A DNA stretch of 64,000 nt, from contig NZ_JAASAE010000005.1 of NCBI RefSeq assembly GCF_012726205.1, forward strand, positions 62,001-126,000. The letters are read 5' to 3'. A model generated the notes under the pieces. That model worked only from the letters and a program-made list of their open reading frames with translations, searched no databases and was not told where the DNA came from. The DNA is from Rhodococcus sp. HNM0569. Its GTDB lineage: Bacteria > Actinomycetota > Actinomycetes > Mycobacteriales > Mycobacteriaceae. Positions 54,120 to 64,000 of the stretch are shown here, in pieces (the stretch's first letter is position 1; each line of letters opens with the position of its first letter). The position numbers were made by a program, and so were the translations under genes.

Positions 54120-55733
54120 TTGCCCGTGCGGTCCGACAACCACCCGTCGCCGGGAGCGACGCCGTCGTCGCTGCGCCCGGAGCGCACGGTCTCGACACCG
54201 CTCACCGAACTCGCGGAGTTGATCGGTGCCCGCCTCGAGTGGGTCGGCAGCACGGCCGCTGCCGGTCCCGTGGCGGTCACGGGTGTCGACCTGCGCGCGC
54301 AGGCGGTGCGGCCCGGCGACCTGTTCGCTGCCCTGCCCGGCGCCCGGGCACACGGTGCCCAGTTCGCGGGCGACGCGTTCGCGGCCGGCGCGGTCGCTGT
54401 CCTCACCGACGACGAGGGGCTCGCGCTGATCGAGGGACTGGCGCCGACGCAGCCGGTTCCGGTCGTCGTGCACCCCGCGCCGCGGTCGGTCCTCGGCGAC
54501 GTGTCGTCGACCGTCTACGGCCACCCGTCCGAGAAGATGCAGGTGCTGGGCATCACCGGCACCTCGGGGAAGACGACCACGTCGTATCTCGTCGAGGCGG
54601 CCCTCGACGCGGCCGGACGGGCACCGGCACTCGTCGGCACGATCGAGACCCGCATGCGCGGAGTCCGCGTGCCCAGCGCGCTGACCACACCGGAGGCGCC
54701 GCAACTGCACGCGTTGTTCGCAGTCATGGTCGAACGCGGCATCGACACCGTGGTGATGGAGGTGTCGAGTCACGCGCTCGCACTCGGCCGGGTCGACGGC
54801 GTGCGCTTCGACGTCGGCGCGTTCACCAATCTGTCGCAGGACCACCTCGACTTCCACGCCGGATTCGAGGACTACTTCGAGGCCAAGGCGCGGCTGTTCT
54901 CGCCCGGCTCCGGCGTGCGGGCCGCGCGGGCGATCGTGTGCGTCGACGACCGCTGGGGTGAACGGATGGCCGAGCGTGCCGCTGCCGAGGGTGGCGTCGT
55001 CGAGACCGTCTCGACCCGGAATCGGGAGGCCGGCTGGTCGACGTCGGCGGCCGTGTCGGCGCCGTCGGGTGCGCAGGGCTTCGATCTCACCGATCCCGAG
55101 GGCGTCGTGCGACCGGTCGTGATTCGGCTGCCCGGTCACTACAACGTCGCCAATGCAGCAGTCGCGGTTGCCGCGTCCACGGCGCTCGGCGTCGACGCGG
55201 GGGTCGCGATCGACGGAATCGCCGACGTCGACGTGCCGGGCCGGGTGCAGCGTATCGAGCGGGGCCAGGACTTCCTGGTCGTCGTCGACTACGCGCACAA
55301 GCCCGCCGCGCTCGAAGCGGTCATGTCGACCTTGCGCGCGCAGACCGACGGCCGGGTCGCGGTCGTCGTCGGTGCGGGCGGCGACCGCGACGCAGGCAAA
55401 CGTCCGCTCATGGGCGAGGTGGGCGCGCGAGGCGCCGACCTGCTCGTCGTCACCGACGACAACCCGCGCAGTGAGGATCCCGCGGTCATCCGCGCCGAGA
55501 TCCTGCGCGGCGCGCATCGGGTGGCGGAGAACGAACGAGGAGAGATACGCGAGTCGGGGGACCGCGCACAGGCCATCGCCGACGCGGTGCGATGGGCAAG
55601 AACCGGCGACGTCGTCCTCGTCGCCGGTAAGGGACACGAGATCGGTCAGGAGATTGACGGGGTGAAGCACCCATTCGACGATCGGGACGTCGCGAGCGCC
55701 GCGATCGACCGTGTGCTGGGAGCGCGCGGATGA
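54120..55733 (+). CDS. murE: UDP-MurNAc-tripeptide synthetase (meso-diaminopimelate adding)
   Basis: MurE adds the third stem residue to UDP-MurNAc-L-Ala-D-Glu. About 537 residues: ATP loop GITGTSGKTTTSYL near residue 145, VVMEVSSHALALGRVDG near 215, DQLSQDHLDFHAG-type segment near 240 and VVDYAHKPAALEAVM near 385. The substrate motif DNPRSEDP shows that meso-diaminopimelate is added, as in all mycolata. The start is ambiguous: TTG at 54120 has AGGAG 5 bases upstream, and GTG at 54126 is the alternative. It follows ftsI after 165 bases, so a promoter may lie between them. murF overlaps its stop codon. Confidence 0.95.
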   Translation: MPVRSDNHPSPGATPSSLRPERTVSTPLTELAELIGARLEWVGSTAAAGPVAVTGVDLRAQAVRPGDLFAALPGARAHGAQFAGDAFAAGAVAVLTDDEGLALIEGLAPTQPVPVVVHPAPRSVLGDVSSTVYGHPSEKMQVLGITGTSGKTTTSYLVEAALDAAGRAPALVGTIETRMRGVRVPSALTTPEAPQLHALFAVMVERGIDTVVMEVSSHALALGRVDGVRFDVGAFTNLSQDHLDFHAGFEDYFEAKARLFSPGSGVRAARAIVCVDDRWGERMAERAAAEGGVVETVSTRNREAGWSTSAAVSAPSGAQGFDLTDPEGVVRPVVIRLPGHYNVANAAVAVAASTALGVDAGVAIDGIADVDVPGRVQRIERGQDFLVVVDYAHKPAALEAVMSTLRAQTDGRVAVVVGAGGDRDAGKRPLMGEVGARGADLLVVTDDNPRSEDPAVIRAEILRGAHRVAENERGEIRESGDRAQAIADAVRWARTGDVVLVAGKGHEIGQEIDGVKHPFDDRDVASAAIDRVLGARG

Positions 55734-57244
55734 TTCCGATGACCTTGGCGGAGATCGCCGAGACGGTCGGCGGCACGCTGCACGACGTGGAGGATCCGTC
55801 GGCGAGCGTCACCGGCACCGTCGAGTTCGACTCACGCAAGGTGACCCCGAACGGGTTGTTCCTGGCGCTGCCGGGCGCACGAGCCGACGGTCACGACCAC
55901 GCTGCCGCGGCGGTCGCTGCGGGCGCGGTCGCGGTGCTCGCGGCCCGCCCCGTCGGCGTGCCCGCAATCGTGGTGCCGCCCGCGCACACCGCACCGTCGC
56001 GGGCGATGGCACTCGAACACGACACCGACGGGTCCGGCGCCGCCGTGCTCGCCGCCCTCGCGGCGCTCGCGCACGCGTCGGTCACCGCCCTCACCGAACG
56101 CGGGCTCACCGTGGTCGGCGTGACCGGCTCCGCGGGCAAGACGTCCACGAAGGATCTGTTGGCGGCGGTGCTGTCGCCGCTCGGACCGGTCGTCGCGCCG
56201 CCCGGCTCGTTCAACAACGAACTCGGCCACCCGTGGACGGTGCTGCGCGCCGACGAGACGACCCGGTTCCTCGTGCTCGAGCTCTCCGCTCGGGGAGTCG
56301 GACACATCGCACACCTCGCCGCGATCGCCCCGCCGCGCATCGGCGTCGTCCTCAACGTCGGCACCGCCCACCTCGGAGAGTTCGGTTCGCGCGAGAACAT
56401 CGCGAAAGCCAAGGGCGAACTGGTCGAGGCGCTCCCGGCGGCGGCGGACGGCGGTGTCGCCGTGCTCAACGGCGACGATTCGTTCGTGGTCCCCATGGCG
56501 CTGCGCACCGACGCCCGCGTCGTGTACGTCGGCCACAAGGACTCGGCACAGGTCCGTGCGACGGACGTCGTGCTCGGGCCGGACGCACGCGCGTCCTTCG
56601 TGCTCCACGCGCGTGGCGAGTCGGTGCCGGTGCGTCTCGCGGTGCACGGTGAACACCAGGTCGGCAACGCGCTGTCGGCGTCGGCCGTCGCCCTCGAATG
56701 CGGTGCGACGGTGGCGCAGGTGGCCGACGCACTCTCCGGCGCGACGGCGGCGTCGACGCGGCGCATGCAGGTGCACGAGCGCGCCGACGGCGTCACGATC
56801 GTCGACGACTCGTACAACGCGAACCCCGACTCCATGCGGGCCGGGCTCAAGGCGCTCGTCACGATGGCGAAGGGCGACCGGCACTCCGAGCGGCGCAGCT
56901 GGGCGATCGTCGGGGAGATGGCCGAGCTCGGTCCCGACACGATCGTGCAGCACGACGCGATCGGGCGGCTCGCGGTGCGTCTCGACGTGTCGCAACTCGT
57001 CGTCGTCGGCGACGACCGCCCCGCGCGCGCGATGCATCAGGGTGCCGTCATGGAGGGGTCGTGGGGCGACGAAGCAGTGCTCGTACCCGACACCGACGCC
57101 GCGATCGCCTTCGTGCGCGCTCGACTCGAACCCGGTGACATCGTGATGGTCAAGGCGTCGCAGGCGGCCGGTCTCGGCCGGGTCGCCGACGCGCTCGTGG
57201 CAGGCGACACGCGGGACACGGACACGACGGAGGCCGGCCAGTGA
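55730..57244 (+). CDS. murF: UDP-MurNAc-tripeptide--D-alanyl-D-alanine ligase
   Basis: MurF adds D-Ala-D-Ala to finish the pentapeptide precursor. The 504 residues have [19 protein letters not shown] in domain 1, the ATP loop [20 protein letters not shown] near residue 135, [15 protein letters not shown] near 160, and [18 protein letters not shown] near 365 in the C-terminal domain. ATG overlaps the murE stop (ATGA). mraY overlaps its stop codon. Confidence 0.96.
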   Translation: MIPMTLAEIAETVGGTLHDVEDPSASVTGTVEFDSRKVTPNGLFLALPGARADGHDHAAAAVAAGAVAVLAARPVGVPAIVVPPAHTAPSRAMALEHDTDGSGAAVLAALAALAHASVTALTERGLTVVGVTGSAGKTSTKDLLAAVLSPLGPVVAPPGSFNNELGHPWTVLRADETTRFLVLELSARGVGHIAHLAAIAPPRIGVVLNVGTAHLGEFGSRENIAKAKGELVEALPAAADGGVAVLNGDDSFVVPMALRTDARVVYVGHKDSAQVRATDVVLGPDARASFVLHARGESVPVRLAVHGEHQVGNALSASAVALECGATVAQVADALSGATAASTRRMQVHERADGVTIVDDSYNANPDSMRAGLKALVTMAKGDRHSERRSWAIVGEMAELGPDTIVQHDAIGRLAVRLDVSQLVVVGDDRPARAMHQGAVMEGSWGDEAVLVPDTDAAIAFVRARLEPGDIVMVKASQAAGLGRVADALVAGDTRDTDTTEAGQ

Positions 57245-58320
57245 GACAGATCCTCTTCGCGGCCGGCATCGCGCTGGCCGTCTCGATCCTGCTCACCCCG
57301 GTCCTCATCAAGGCGTTCTCGCGTCAGGGCTTCGGCCAGGAGATCCGCGTCGAGGGGCCCAAGAGCCACCAGTCCAAGCGCGGCACCCCCACGATGGGTG
57401 GCGTCGCGATCCTCGTCGGCCTGTGGGCCGGCTACTGGGGTTCGCACCTGATCGGCATCGGGTACGACGCGGACGGGCCGTCGGCGTCCGGGCTGCTCGT
57501 CCTCGGGCTCGCGACATCCCTCGGCGTCGTCGGCTTCCTGGACGACTTCATCAAGATCCGCAAGCAGCGCAATCTCGGACTCAACGCCACCGGGAAGTAC
57601 GTCGGCCAGGTGGTCAGCGCGGTCATCTTCGGCATCCTCGCGCTGCAGTTCCGTGGCGGCAGCGGGCTCACGCCCGGCAGCACCAACCTGTCCTACGTAC
57701 GCGACATCACGACGGTCACGCTCGGTGCGGTCGTGTTCGTGCTGCTGTGCTGTTTCCTCGTCATCGCCTGGTCCAATGCGGTCAACCTCACCGACGGCCT
57801 CGACGGACTCGCGGCAGGCTCGATGAGCCTCGTGCTCGGGTCGTACGTCATCATCACGTTCTGGCAGTACCGCAATGCCTGCGAGACCGTCCCCGGCAAG
57901 GGCTGTTACGACGTGCGTGACCCGCTCGATCTCGCCCTCATCTGCGCCGCGGGCGCGGGCGCGTGCATCGGCTTCCTGTGGTGGAATGCCGCCCCCGCCA
58001 AGATCTTCATGGGCGACACCGGGTCGCTCGCGCTCGGCGGTCTGCTCGCGGGCCTGTCGATCACGACGCGTACCGAGTTGCTCATGGTCGTCATCGGCGC
58101 ACTCTTCGTCGCGGAGGCCGCGTCGGTCGTGATCCAGGTCGCGGTGTTCCGCTCGACCAGACGCAGGGTGTTCCGTATGGCGCCGTTCCACCACCACTTC
58201 GAACTCGCGGGGTGGGCGGAAACCACGGTCATCATCAGATTCTGGCTGCTCGCCGCGATTGCGTCGGCGATCGGTCTCGCGCTGTTCTACAGCGAGTATC
58301 TCGGCGCGATCGGGGACTGA
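57241..58320 (+). CDS. mraY: Phospho-MurNAc-pentapeptide transferase
   Basis: MraY moves phospho-MurNAc-pentapeptide from UDP to undecaprenyl (decaprenyl) phosphate and makes lipid I. The 359 residues span the membrane about ten times. Family motifs are [14 protein letters not shown] near residue 45, LGFLDD-type segment [19 protein letters not shown] near 95, [15 protein letters not shown] near 180 with catalytic aspartates, and [15 protein letters not shown] near 315. GTG overlaps the murF stop (GTGA). Confidence 0.96.
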   Translation: MRQILFAAGIALAVSILLTPVLIKAFSRQGFGQEIRVEGPKSHQSKRGTPTMGGVAILVGLWAGYWGSHLIGIGYDADGPSASGLLVLGLATSLGVVGFLDDFIKIRKQRNLGLNATGKYVGQVVSAVIFGILALQFRGGSGLTPGSTNLSYVRDITTVTLGAVVFVLLCCFLVIAWSNAVNLTDGLDGLAAGSMSLVLGSYVIITFWQYRNACETVPGKGCYDVRDPLDLALICAAGAGACIGFLWWNAAPAKIFMGDTGSLALGGLLAGLSITTRTELLMVVIGALFVAEAASVVIQVAVFRSTRRRVFRMAPFHHHFELAGWAETTVIIRFWLLAAIASAIGLALFYSEYLGAIGD

Positions 58321-58323
58321 CCT

Positions 58324-59820
58324 GTGTCGGAGGACTTGAGCAGGTTACGCGGCGAGTCGGTGCTCGTGACCGGCGCGGGCGTCTCCGGCCGCGCGGTCGT
58401 GGAACCGCTCCGCCGACTCGGGGCGCAGGTCACGGTCACCGACGCGCGTGCCGAGTCGCTTGCTCCGTACGCCGGCCTCGGTGCCGACACGATCGTGCTC
58501 GACGACCTCGTGACGGACCCGGCCGCCGTCGGGCGGTTCGCGCTCGTCGTCACGAGCCCCGGCTTCCGGCCGGACTCCCCGGTGCTCGCGGCGGCAACAG
58601 CCGCGGGCGTGCCCGTGTGGGGCGACATCGAGTTCACCTGGCACGTCGACCGCTCGGGTCTGTACGGGCTGCCGCATACGTGGCTCGTCGTGACCGGCAC
58701 CAACGGCAAGACCACCACGACGTCGATGCTCGCGTCGATCCTCGATGCGGCGGGCCTGCGCGCCGCGGCGTGCGGCAACATCGGGCTCCCGGTGCTCGAC
58801 GCGATCGCGGCGGAGCCCCGCGTCGACGTGCTCGCGGTCGAGCTGTCCTCGTTCCAGTTGTACTGGGCGCCGTCGCTGCGGCCGGACGCGGGCGCGGTGC
58901 TCAACATCGCCGAGGACCACCTCGACTGGCACGGCGGCATGCAGGCGTACGTCGACGCCAAGGCGCGGGCGCTCACCGGACGCGTCGCGGTGGTCGGGCT
59001 CGACGACCCGGTCGCGGCGGGGCTCGCGCGAACGGCGACGGCGCCGAGCGTCGTGGGTTTCCGGCTCGATGCGCCGGTCACCGGCGAGGTCGGTGTCGCC
59101 GACGGCGCACTCGTCGACGCGGCCTTCGCGGACCATGCCGTGCTCACCACGGTCGACGGCATCGAACCACCCGGCGCCGCGGGACTGCTCGACGCGCTCG
59201 CCGCGGCGACGCTCGCGCGTGCGGCGGGTGTCGACGCCGACGCGGTGCACCGCGGTCTGCACGCGCATCGGGTCGGCCCGCACCGCGGCGGGGTGGTCGC
59301 CGAGCGTGGGGGAGTGCGTTACGTCGACGACTCGAAGGCGACCAATCCGCATGCCGCGCGGCCGTCGATCCTCGCCCACGACCGGGTCGTGTGGGTCGCG
59401 GGCGGTCAGCTCAAGGGGGCCGCGGTCGACGAGCTCGTGACGGACGTCGCCGAGCGGCTGGCCGGGGTGGTGCTGCTGGGTGTCGATGCGGCGCAGATCG
59501 CGGCGGCTCTTGCGCGACACGCCCCCCGGGTTCCCGTCGTCGTGGTCGAAACGGGAGACGATGACGGGGTGAGTCGACAGCTGCCCGGTACCTCCCGGGT
59601 CCTGGCACCTCGCGGTGCCACGGCGGACGACGTCATGGCGCGCGCAGTCGGTGCGGCGGCGTCGCTCGCGCGCCCGGGCGACACCGTGCTGCTCGCGCCC
59701 GCGGCCGCATCCCTCGACATGTTCACGAGCTACGGCCACCGCGGCGACAGCTTCGCCGACGCTGCTCGCCGTGAGCGGCCCGGCCCGGCGGAACAGACGG
59801 ACGGTCCCGGTACGTGCTGA
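58324..59820 (+). CDS. murD: UDP-MurNAc-L-alanine--D-glutamate ligase
   Basis: MurD adds D-glutamate to UDP-MurNAc-L-Ala. The 498 residues begin with a Rossmann domain ([20 protein letters not shown]), then the ATP loop [19 protein letters not shown] near residue 120, [12 protein letters not shown] near 178, [13 protein letters not shown] near 198 and [13 protein letters not shown] near 335. GTG start, 3 bases after mraY. Its stop codon shares one base with the ftsW ATG (TGATG). Confidence 0.95.
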   Translation: MSEDLSRLRGESVLVTGAGVSGRAVVEPLRRLGAQVTVTDARAESLAPYAGLGADTIVLDDLVTDPAAVGRFALVVTSPGFRPDSPVLAAATAAGVPVWGDIEFTWHVDRSGLYGLPHTWLVVTGTNGKTTTTSMLASILDAAGLRAAACGNIGLPVLDAIAAEPRVDVLAVELSSFQLYWAPSLRPDAGAVLNIAEDHLDWHGGMQAYVDAKARALTGRVAVVGLDDPVAAGLARTATAPSVVGFRLDAPVTGEVGVADGALVDAAFADHAVLTTVDGIEPPGAAGLLDALAAATLARAAGVDADAVHRGLHAHRVGPHRGGVVAERGGVRYVDDSKATNPHAARPSILAHDRVVWVAGGQLKGAAVDELVTDVAERLAGVVLLGVDAAQIAAALARHAPRVPVVVVETGDDDGVSRQLPGTSRVLAPRGATADDVMARAVGAAASLARPGDTVLLAPAAASLDMFTSYGHRGDSFADAARRERPGPAEQTDGPGTC

Positions 59821-61394
59821 TGGCAGGCACCCCGCCCTCGCCCAGGACGCGCGCCGGCGCGCCCGCTGCGCGCAACGGCTCGACTCGGACGCGCGCGCCG
59901 AAGGCACGCGGCCGGTCGCCGAAGGCCGCCGCGGAGGGGGCGAAGACACGGTCCGGTTCGGCCGCGTCGTCGCCGCGGAGCCGGATCGGTGCATGGCTCG
60001 CGCATCCGCTCGCGTCGTTCCACCTGATCGTCACCGTTGCGTTCCTGTTGACCGGCCTGGGCCTGGTGATGGTGCTGTCGGCGTCGAGCGTCGAGCAGTA
60101 CGCGGCGGGCGGCTCGGCGTACTCGCTGTTCGTCACGCAGGCGATCTTCGCGGTCGTCGGCGCCGTGCTGTTCTACCTCGCTCTCCGGATGCCGGTGCGC
60201 GTGTGGCGGCAGTGGTCGTTCCCGTTGTTCGCGGTCTGCATGGTCATGCTCGTCCTGGTCCTGGTGCCGGGCATCGGCACCGAGGTCCAGGGCTCGCAGC
60301 GCTGGTTCCAGTTCGGCGGGTTCTCGCTGCAGCCGTCGGAGTTGACGAAGGTCGCGCTCGCGTTGTGGGGCGCGCACCTGCTCGCGTCGCGCAGGCCGGA
60401 AACCCGCACGCTCAAGTCGCTGCTCGTCCCGTTGGTGCCGGCAGGCCTCATCGCCTGCGTCCTGGTCGTGCTGCAGCCCAACTTGTCGACCACGATCGCG
60501 CTCGGCATCATCCTCGGCGCGTTGCTGTGGTTCGGCGGGTTGCCGGTGCGACTGTTCGCCGCGATCGGCATCGGTGGCGTCGTCGCGGCCGGTGTCCTGG
60601 CGGTCACGGCGGGCTACCGCTCCAATCGCGTCAAGGCGTTCTTCAATCCCGGCGCGGATCCGCAGGGCATCGGCTACCAGTCGCGGCAGGCGAGTTTCTC
60701 GCTCGCCGACGGCGGGTGGTTCGGACGCGGCCTGGGACAGAGCCGCGCCAAGTGGAGCTACCTGCCGAACTCGCACAACGACTTCATCTTCGCGATCATC
60801 GGCGAAGAACTCGGCCTCGTCGGTTGCCTCGCGGTGCTGGGGTTGTTCGGCCTGTTCGTGTACACGGGTCTGCGGATAGCGGCGCGTTCCGTCGATCCGT
60901 TCCTGCGACTGCTCACCGCGACGGCCACCACGTGGATTCTCGCGCAGGGCATGATCAACATCGGCTACGTGATCGGTCTGCTCCCCGTGACCGGTCTGCA
61001 GTTGCCGCTCGTGTCGGCGGGCGGTTCGTCCCTCGCGATCACGCTCGTCATGGTCGGCATCATCGCAAGTGCCGCGCGTCACGAACCCGAGGCGATCGCC
61101 GCGCTGCGCGCCGGTCAGGACGGACGGTTCAGTAAACTGCTGAGGTTGCCGAAACCGGAGCCCTACGTGCCGGTGCGGCCGTCGGTGGCGCGCGCGGAGG
61201 CGGTGCGTCGCGCCGAAGACCGCCGCAGCTCGGGCCGTGCAGCCCGGGCGTCCGCACCCCGTGCCGCGACGTACGGTGGACCGAAGGAACAGCAGGCCGT
61301 GCGGGACGGCCGCGGCCGGCCCGCGCGAGGCGGGCGCCCCGGGCAGGGGCGGGCGCGCACAAGTCGAACGGGAGAGCGAGGGTATCGCAGGTGA
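59820..61394 (+). CDS. ftsW: Septal peptidoglycan glycosyltransferase FtsW
   Basis: A 524-residue SEDS-family polymerase that links lipid II into glycan strands with FtsI. It has a basic cytoplasmic N-terminus of 60 residues, ten membrane helices from residue 68 ([20 protein letters not shown]), the segment [20 protein letters not shown] near 165, [18 protein letters not shown] near 315 and [11 protein letters not shown] near 395. The extended tail of about 100 residues is rich in R, A and G and disordered, as in mycobacterial FtsW. ATG 59820 overlaps the murD stop; a GTG 6 bases earlier is in frame. Confidence 0.95.
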   Translation: MAGTPPSPRTRAGAPAARNGSTRTRAPKARGRSPKAAAEGAKTRSGSAASSPRSRIGAWLAHPLASFHLIVTVAFLLTGLGLVMVLSASSVEQYAAGGSAYSLFVTQAIFAVVGAVLFYLALRMPVRVWRQWSFPLFAVCMVMLVLVLVPGIGTEVQGSQRWFQFGGFSLQPSELTKVALALWGAHLLASRRPETRTLKSLLVPLVPAGLIACVLVVLQPNLSTTIALGIILGALLWFGGLPVRLFAAIGIGGVVAAGVLAVTAGYRSNRVKAFFNPGADPQGIGYQSRQASFSLADGGWFGRGLGQSRAKWSYLPNSHNDFIFAIIGEELGLVGCLAVLGLFGLFVYTGLRIAARSVDPFLRLLTATATTWILAQGMINIGYVIGLLPVTGLQLPLVSAGGSSLAITLVMVGIIASAARHEPEAIAALRAGQDGRFSKLLRLPKPEPYVPVRPSVARAEAVRRAEDRRSSGRAARASAPRAATYGGPKEQQAVRDGRGRPARGGRPGQGRARTSRTGERGYRR

Positions 61395-62524
61395 GGGACG
61401 GAAAGTCCAGGCTGTCGGTGATCGTGGCGGGCGGAGGCACCGCGGGGCACATCGAGCCGGCCATGGCCGTCGCCGACGCGGTGCGTGAGGTCGATCCGAC
61501 AGCCACGGTCACAGCGCTCGGCACCGAGCGCGGCCTGGAGACCACCCTGGTACCCGAACGCGGTTACCCGCTCGAGCTCATTCCGCCGGTGCCTCTGCCG
61601 CGCAAGCTCACCGCCGACCTGCTGCGGCTGCCCGGCAGGCTGCGCGCGTCCGTCCGGCGCACGCGCGAGGTGCTCGACGCGACCGACGCGGACGTCGTCG
61701 TCGGCTTCGGCGGTTACGTGGCGGTGCCCGCCTACCTCGCCGCAGGGCGTGGTCTGCTCCGGCGCAGGCGTCGCGTGCCGATCGTGGTGCACGAGGCGAA
61801 CGCGAGCGCGGGTATCGCGAACAAGATCGGGGCGCGGTTCGCCGAACGCGTCCTGGCTGCGGTGCCCGGCTCGGGCGTCGCGCCCGACGCGGAGATCGTC
61901 GGGATCCCGGTGCGGTCGTCGATCACGTCGCTCGACCGCGGCGCGCTGCGTGCCGAAGCGCGCGCGCATTTCGGACTGCCGGCCGAGGGGCCGGTGCTCC
62001 TCGTGTTCGGTGGGTCTCAGGGGGCGCGGTCGCTCAACGACGCGGTCTCGGGTGCCGCGCGCGAGCTCGCCGCCGCCGGCATCTCGGTGCTGCACGCGCA
62101 CGGCCCGAAGAATCAGCTCGATCTGCCCGAGCCTGCCGAGAACGCCACCGCGCCGTACGTCGCGGTGCCCTACCTCAATCGCATGGACCTGGCATACGCG
62201 GCGGCCGACGCGGTCGTGTGTCGTTCGGGCGCGATGACCGTCGCCGAGGTGTCCGCCGTCGGGCTGCCCGCGGTGTACGTACCGCTCCCGCACGGCAACG
62301 GCGAACAGGAGCTCAACGCGAAGCCCGTGGTTGCGGCGGGCGGTGGCATGATCGTGGCCGACCGCGATCTCACGCCCGCGTTCGTCGTGTCGACCGTCGT
62401 CCCACTGCTCACCGATCCGGAGCGGTTGACCGCGACCGGACATGCGGCGGCGGGTGCGGGGCATCGCACGGCCGCGACCGAGGTCGCGCGGATCGCACTG
62501 GATGTAGCAAGGGGATCGAGATGA
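61391..62524 (+). CDS. murG: Lipid II synthase (UDP-GlcNAc:undecaprenyl-PP-MurNAc-pentapeptide GlcNAc transferase)
   Basis: MurG is a peripheral GT28 enzyme that adds GlcNAc to lipid I. The 377 residues have the first glycine-rich loop [20 protein letters not shown] near residue 10, [16 protein letters not shown] near 105, [15 protein letters not shown] near 130, [17 protein letters not shown] near 205 and [20 protein letters not shown] near 278, the donor site. GTG overlaps the ftsW stop (GTGA). Length is normal. Confidence 0.96.
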   Translation: MRDGKSRLSVIVAGGGTAGHIEPAMAVADAVREVDPTATVTALGTERGLETTLVPERGYPLELIPPVPLPRKLTADLLRLPGRLRASVRRTREVLDATDADVVVGFGGYVAVPAYLAAGRGLLRRRRRVPIVVHEANASAGIANKIGARFAERVLAAVPGSGVAPDAEIVGIPVRSSITSLDRGALRAEARAHFGLPAEGPVLLVFGGSQGARSLNDAVSGAARELAAAGISVLHAHGPKNQLDLPEPAENATAPYVAVPYLNRMDLAYAAADAVVCRSGAMTVAEVSAVGLPAVYVPLPHGNGEQELNAKPVVAAGGGMIVADRDLTPAFVVSTVVPLLTDPERLTATGHAAAGAGHRTAATEVARIALDVARGSR

Positions 62525-64000
62525 CATCGGCGACCGGGGGTACCCAGGCCGCGCAGCTGCCGCAGCACCTCGAACGGGTGCACATGGTCGGTATCGGCGG
62601 TGCAGGCATGTCCGGCATCGCCCGGATCCTGCTCGCGCGGGGCGGACTCGTCTCGGGATCGGATGCGAAGGAGAGCCGTGCGGTGCTCGCGCTGCGTGCG
62701 CGTGGCGCCGAGGTGCGCGTCGGCCACGACGCGTCGGCACTCGACATCCTGCCCGGCGGGCCCACCGCGGTCGTCACCACTCTCGCGGCGATTCCCCAGG
62801 ACAATCCCGAGCTCGTCGAGGCACGCAGGCGCGGTATCCCGGTGTTGCTGCGCCCTTCGGTGCTCGCGTCGCTCATGGCGACCCACCGCACCGCGCTCGT
62901 GTCGGGCACGCACGGCAAGACGTCCACCACGTCGATGCTCGTGGTCGCGCTGCAGCACTGCGGCATCGACCCGTCGTTCGCGGTGGGCGGCGAACTGAAC
63001 GAGTCGGGCACCAACGCGCACCACGGGTCGGGCGACGTGTTCGTCGCCGAGGCCGACGAGAGCGACGGCTCGCTGCTGCAGTACGAGCCGGACATCGTGG
63101 TGGTCACCAACATCGAGGCCGATCATCTCGACTTCTTCGGCACCACCGAGGCGTACGTCCAAGTCTTCGACGACTTCGTGGCGCGGATCCGGCCCGGGGG
63201 AGTGCTCGTCGTCTGTCTCGACGACACCGGATCGGCGGCGCTCGCGCAACGAGTCGTCGCGCGCGGCGACGTGCGGGTCGTCGGCTACGGCTCGGCCGGC
63301 GCGCGGGCGAGCTTCCCGGCCGAGGTCGAGGTCGGGGCGGTGCTCGACGAGTTCGAGCCGCGCGACGTCGGCGGTGTGATGCGCATGACGCTCACCGGCG
63401 AGGACGCGTCCCGCACGGTGCGCATGGGAGTGCCCGGCAGGCATATGGCACTCAACGCGCTCGCCGCGATCCTCGCGGCCCGTGCGCTCGGGCCCGACGC
63501 CGACGAGGTGGTCGAGGGCATCTCCGGTTTCGGCGGCGTGCACCGCCGCTTCCAGTTCCCCGGTCGCGAGCGTGGCGTGCGCGTCTTCGACGACTACGCC
63601 CATCACCCGACGGAGGTGCGGGCGGTACTCGAGGCGGCGGCGGAGCTCGTGCACGAGTCGGTCGGAGCTACGGGCGAGCGCGGGCGGGTGATCGTGGTGT
63701 TCCAACCGCACTTGTACTCGCGCACCGCGAAGTTCGCGAGCGAGTTCGGCGCTGCGCTCGACCTCGCGGACGAGGTCGTCGTCCTCGACGTGTACGGCGC
63801 GCGCGAGGAGCCGATGCCGGGTGTGACGGGCGCGCTCGTCGCGCATGCCGTCACGAAACCCGTGCACTACCAGCCGGATCTGTCGCAGGCGCCCCGTCAG
63901 GTGGCGTCGCTCGCACGACCCGGCGACGTCGTCATCACGATGGGTGCGGGCGATGTCACGATGCTCGGCAACCAGATCCTCGGCGCGCTGGGCGCGGGTC
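62521..64000 (+). CDS. murC: UDP-N-acetylmuramate--L-alanine ligase, cut by the window edge
   Basis: MurC adds L-alanine to UDP-MurNAc, the first stem residue. The 493 codons visible run to the end of the window without a stop, so only the last part is missing. Motifs: [19 protein letters not shown] near residue 20, the ATP loop [17 protein letters not shown] near 125, [10 protein letters not shown] near 180, [11 protein letters not shown] near 198 and [18 protein letters not shown] near 355. Most MurC proteins have 470-500 residues, so little is lost. ATG overlaps the murG stop (ATGA). ftsQ and ftsZ should follow outside the window. Confidence 0.95.
   Translation, partial: MTSATGGTQAAQLPQHLERVHMVGIGGAGMSGIARILLARGGLVSGSDAKESRAVLALRARGAEVRVGHDASALDILPGGPTAVVTTLAAIPQDNPELVEARRRGIPVLLRPSVLASLMATHRTALVSGTHGKTSTTSMLVVALQHCGIDPSFAVGGELNESGTNAHHGSGDVFVAEADESDGSLLQYEPDIVVVTNIEADHLDFFGTTEAYVQVFDDFVARIRPGGVLVVCLDDTGSAALAQRVVARGDVRVVGYGSAGARASFPAEVEVGAVLDEFEPRDVGGVMRMTLTGEDASRTVRMGVPGRHMALNALAAILAARALGPDADEVVEGISGFGGVHRRFQFPGRERGVRVFDDYAHHPTEVRAVLEAAAELVHESVGATGERGRVIVVFQPHLYSRTAKFASEFGAALDLADEVVVLDVYGAREEPMPGVTGALVAHAVTKPVHYQPDLSQAPRQVASLARPGDVVITMGAGDVTMLGNQILGALGAG

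Overview
The window is one contiguous piece of a high-GC actinobacterial chromosome. Gene content and order match the mycolic-acid group (Corynebacteriales). From ilvE at the left edge to murC at the right edge it can be read, with gaps and insertions, as the region I know in Mycobacterium tuberculosis as Rv2210c to Rv2152c. Genes that looks like CrtO beta-carotene ketolase, phytoene synthase and phytoene desaturase, a PknL that carries PASTA repeats, and the absence of PE/PPE genes point to Rhodococcus or a close relative. The genus is an inference from remembered protein families, not from a search.

Layout. 0-7 kb: branched-chain aminotransferase, two late cobalamin genes (cobS, cobT), a DUF3043 membrane protein, glycerate kinase, an A-type Fe-S carrier and an adenosine kinase. 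7-16.6 kb: asnB followed by the respiratory supercomplex genes ctaC-ctaF and, convergently, ctaE-qcrC-qcrA-qcrB. A decayed IS481-type element sits between the two halves. 16.7-20.6 kb: an unknown protein with a 24-bp tandem repeat, trpD, a stand-alone Lrp-type ligand domain, and a DEDDh exonuclease/GIY-YIG fusion. 21-23 kb: a c-di-AMP (ydaO-type) riboswitch followed by two NlpC/P60 wall hydrolases. 23-33.6 kb: an HExxH envelope peptidase, PimB, FadD15, two SRPBCC proteins, an ArsA-like ATPase, a ROK glucokinase, a PlsC acyltransferase and a GT87 mannosyltransferase. 33.6-43.6 kb: a DEDDh ribonuclease, class II DAHP synthase, PknL and its likely DNA-binding partner, then crtB, mptA, crtI and idsA2. 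43.7-49.3 kb: MetF-like protein, LppM, CrtO, a GNAT protein, a HEPN protein and a DUF3040 protein. 49.3-64 kb: the division and cell wall cluster mraZ-rsmH-ftsL-ftsI-murE-murF-mraY-murD-ftsW-murG-murC, with murC cut by the window edge.

How the genes work together. Most of the window serves the envelope. PimB, MptA and the GT87 enzyme build phosphatidylinositol mannosides and lipomannan, PlsC and FadD15 supply acyl groups, the two P60 proteins and the mur/fts genes make and cut peptidoglycan, and PknL can sense wall precursors through PASTA domains. IdsA2, CrtI, CrtB and CrtO form a partial C40 carotenoid route. No lycopene cyclase is in the window.

The region is mostly conserved core sequence, and I do not see a clear new defence or biosynthetic system. 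The most interesting signals are small-scale: arrays of GTGGGG boxes with a 10-bp period in both orientations before mraZ; three unrelated-looking loci that each carry a 24-bp tandem repeat at or near a gene end; a run of promoters whose -10 box lies 6-8 bases before the start codon (leaderless mRNAs); carotenoid genes placed on both sides of mptA; and a transposase with three separate one-base deletions and a hairpin that hides its ribosome binding site.
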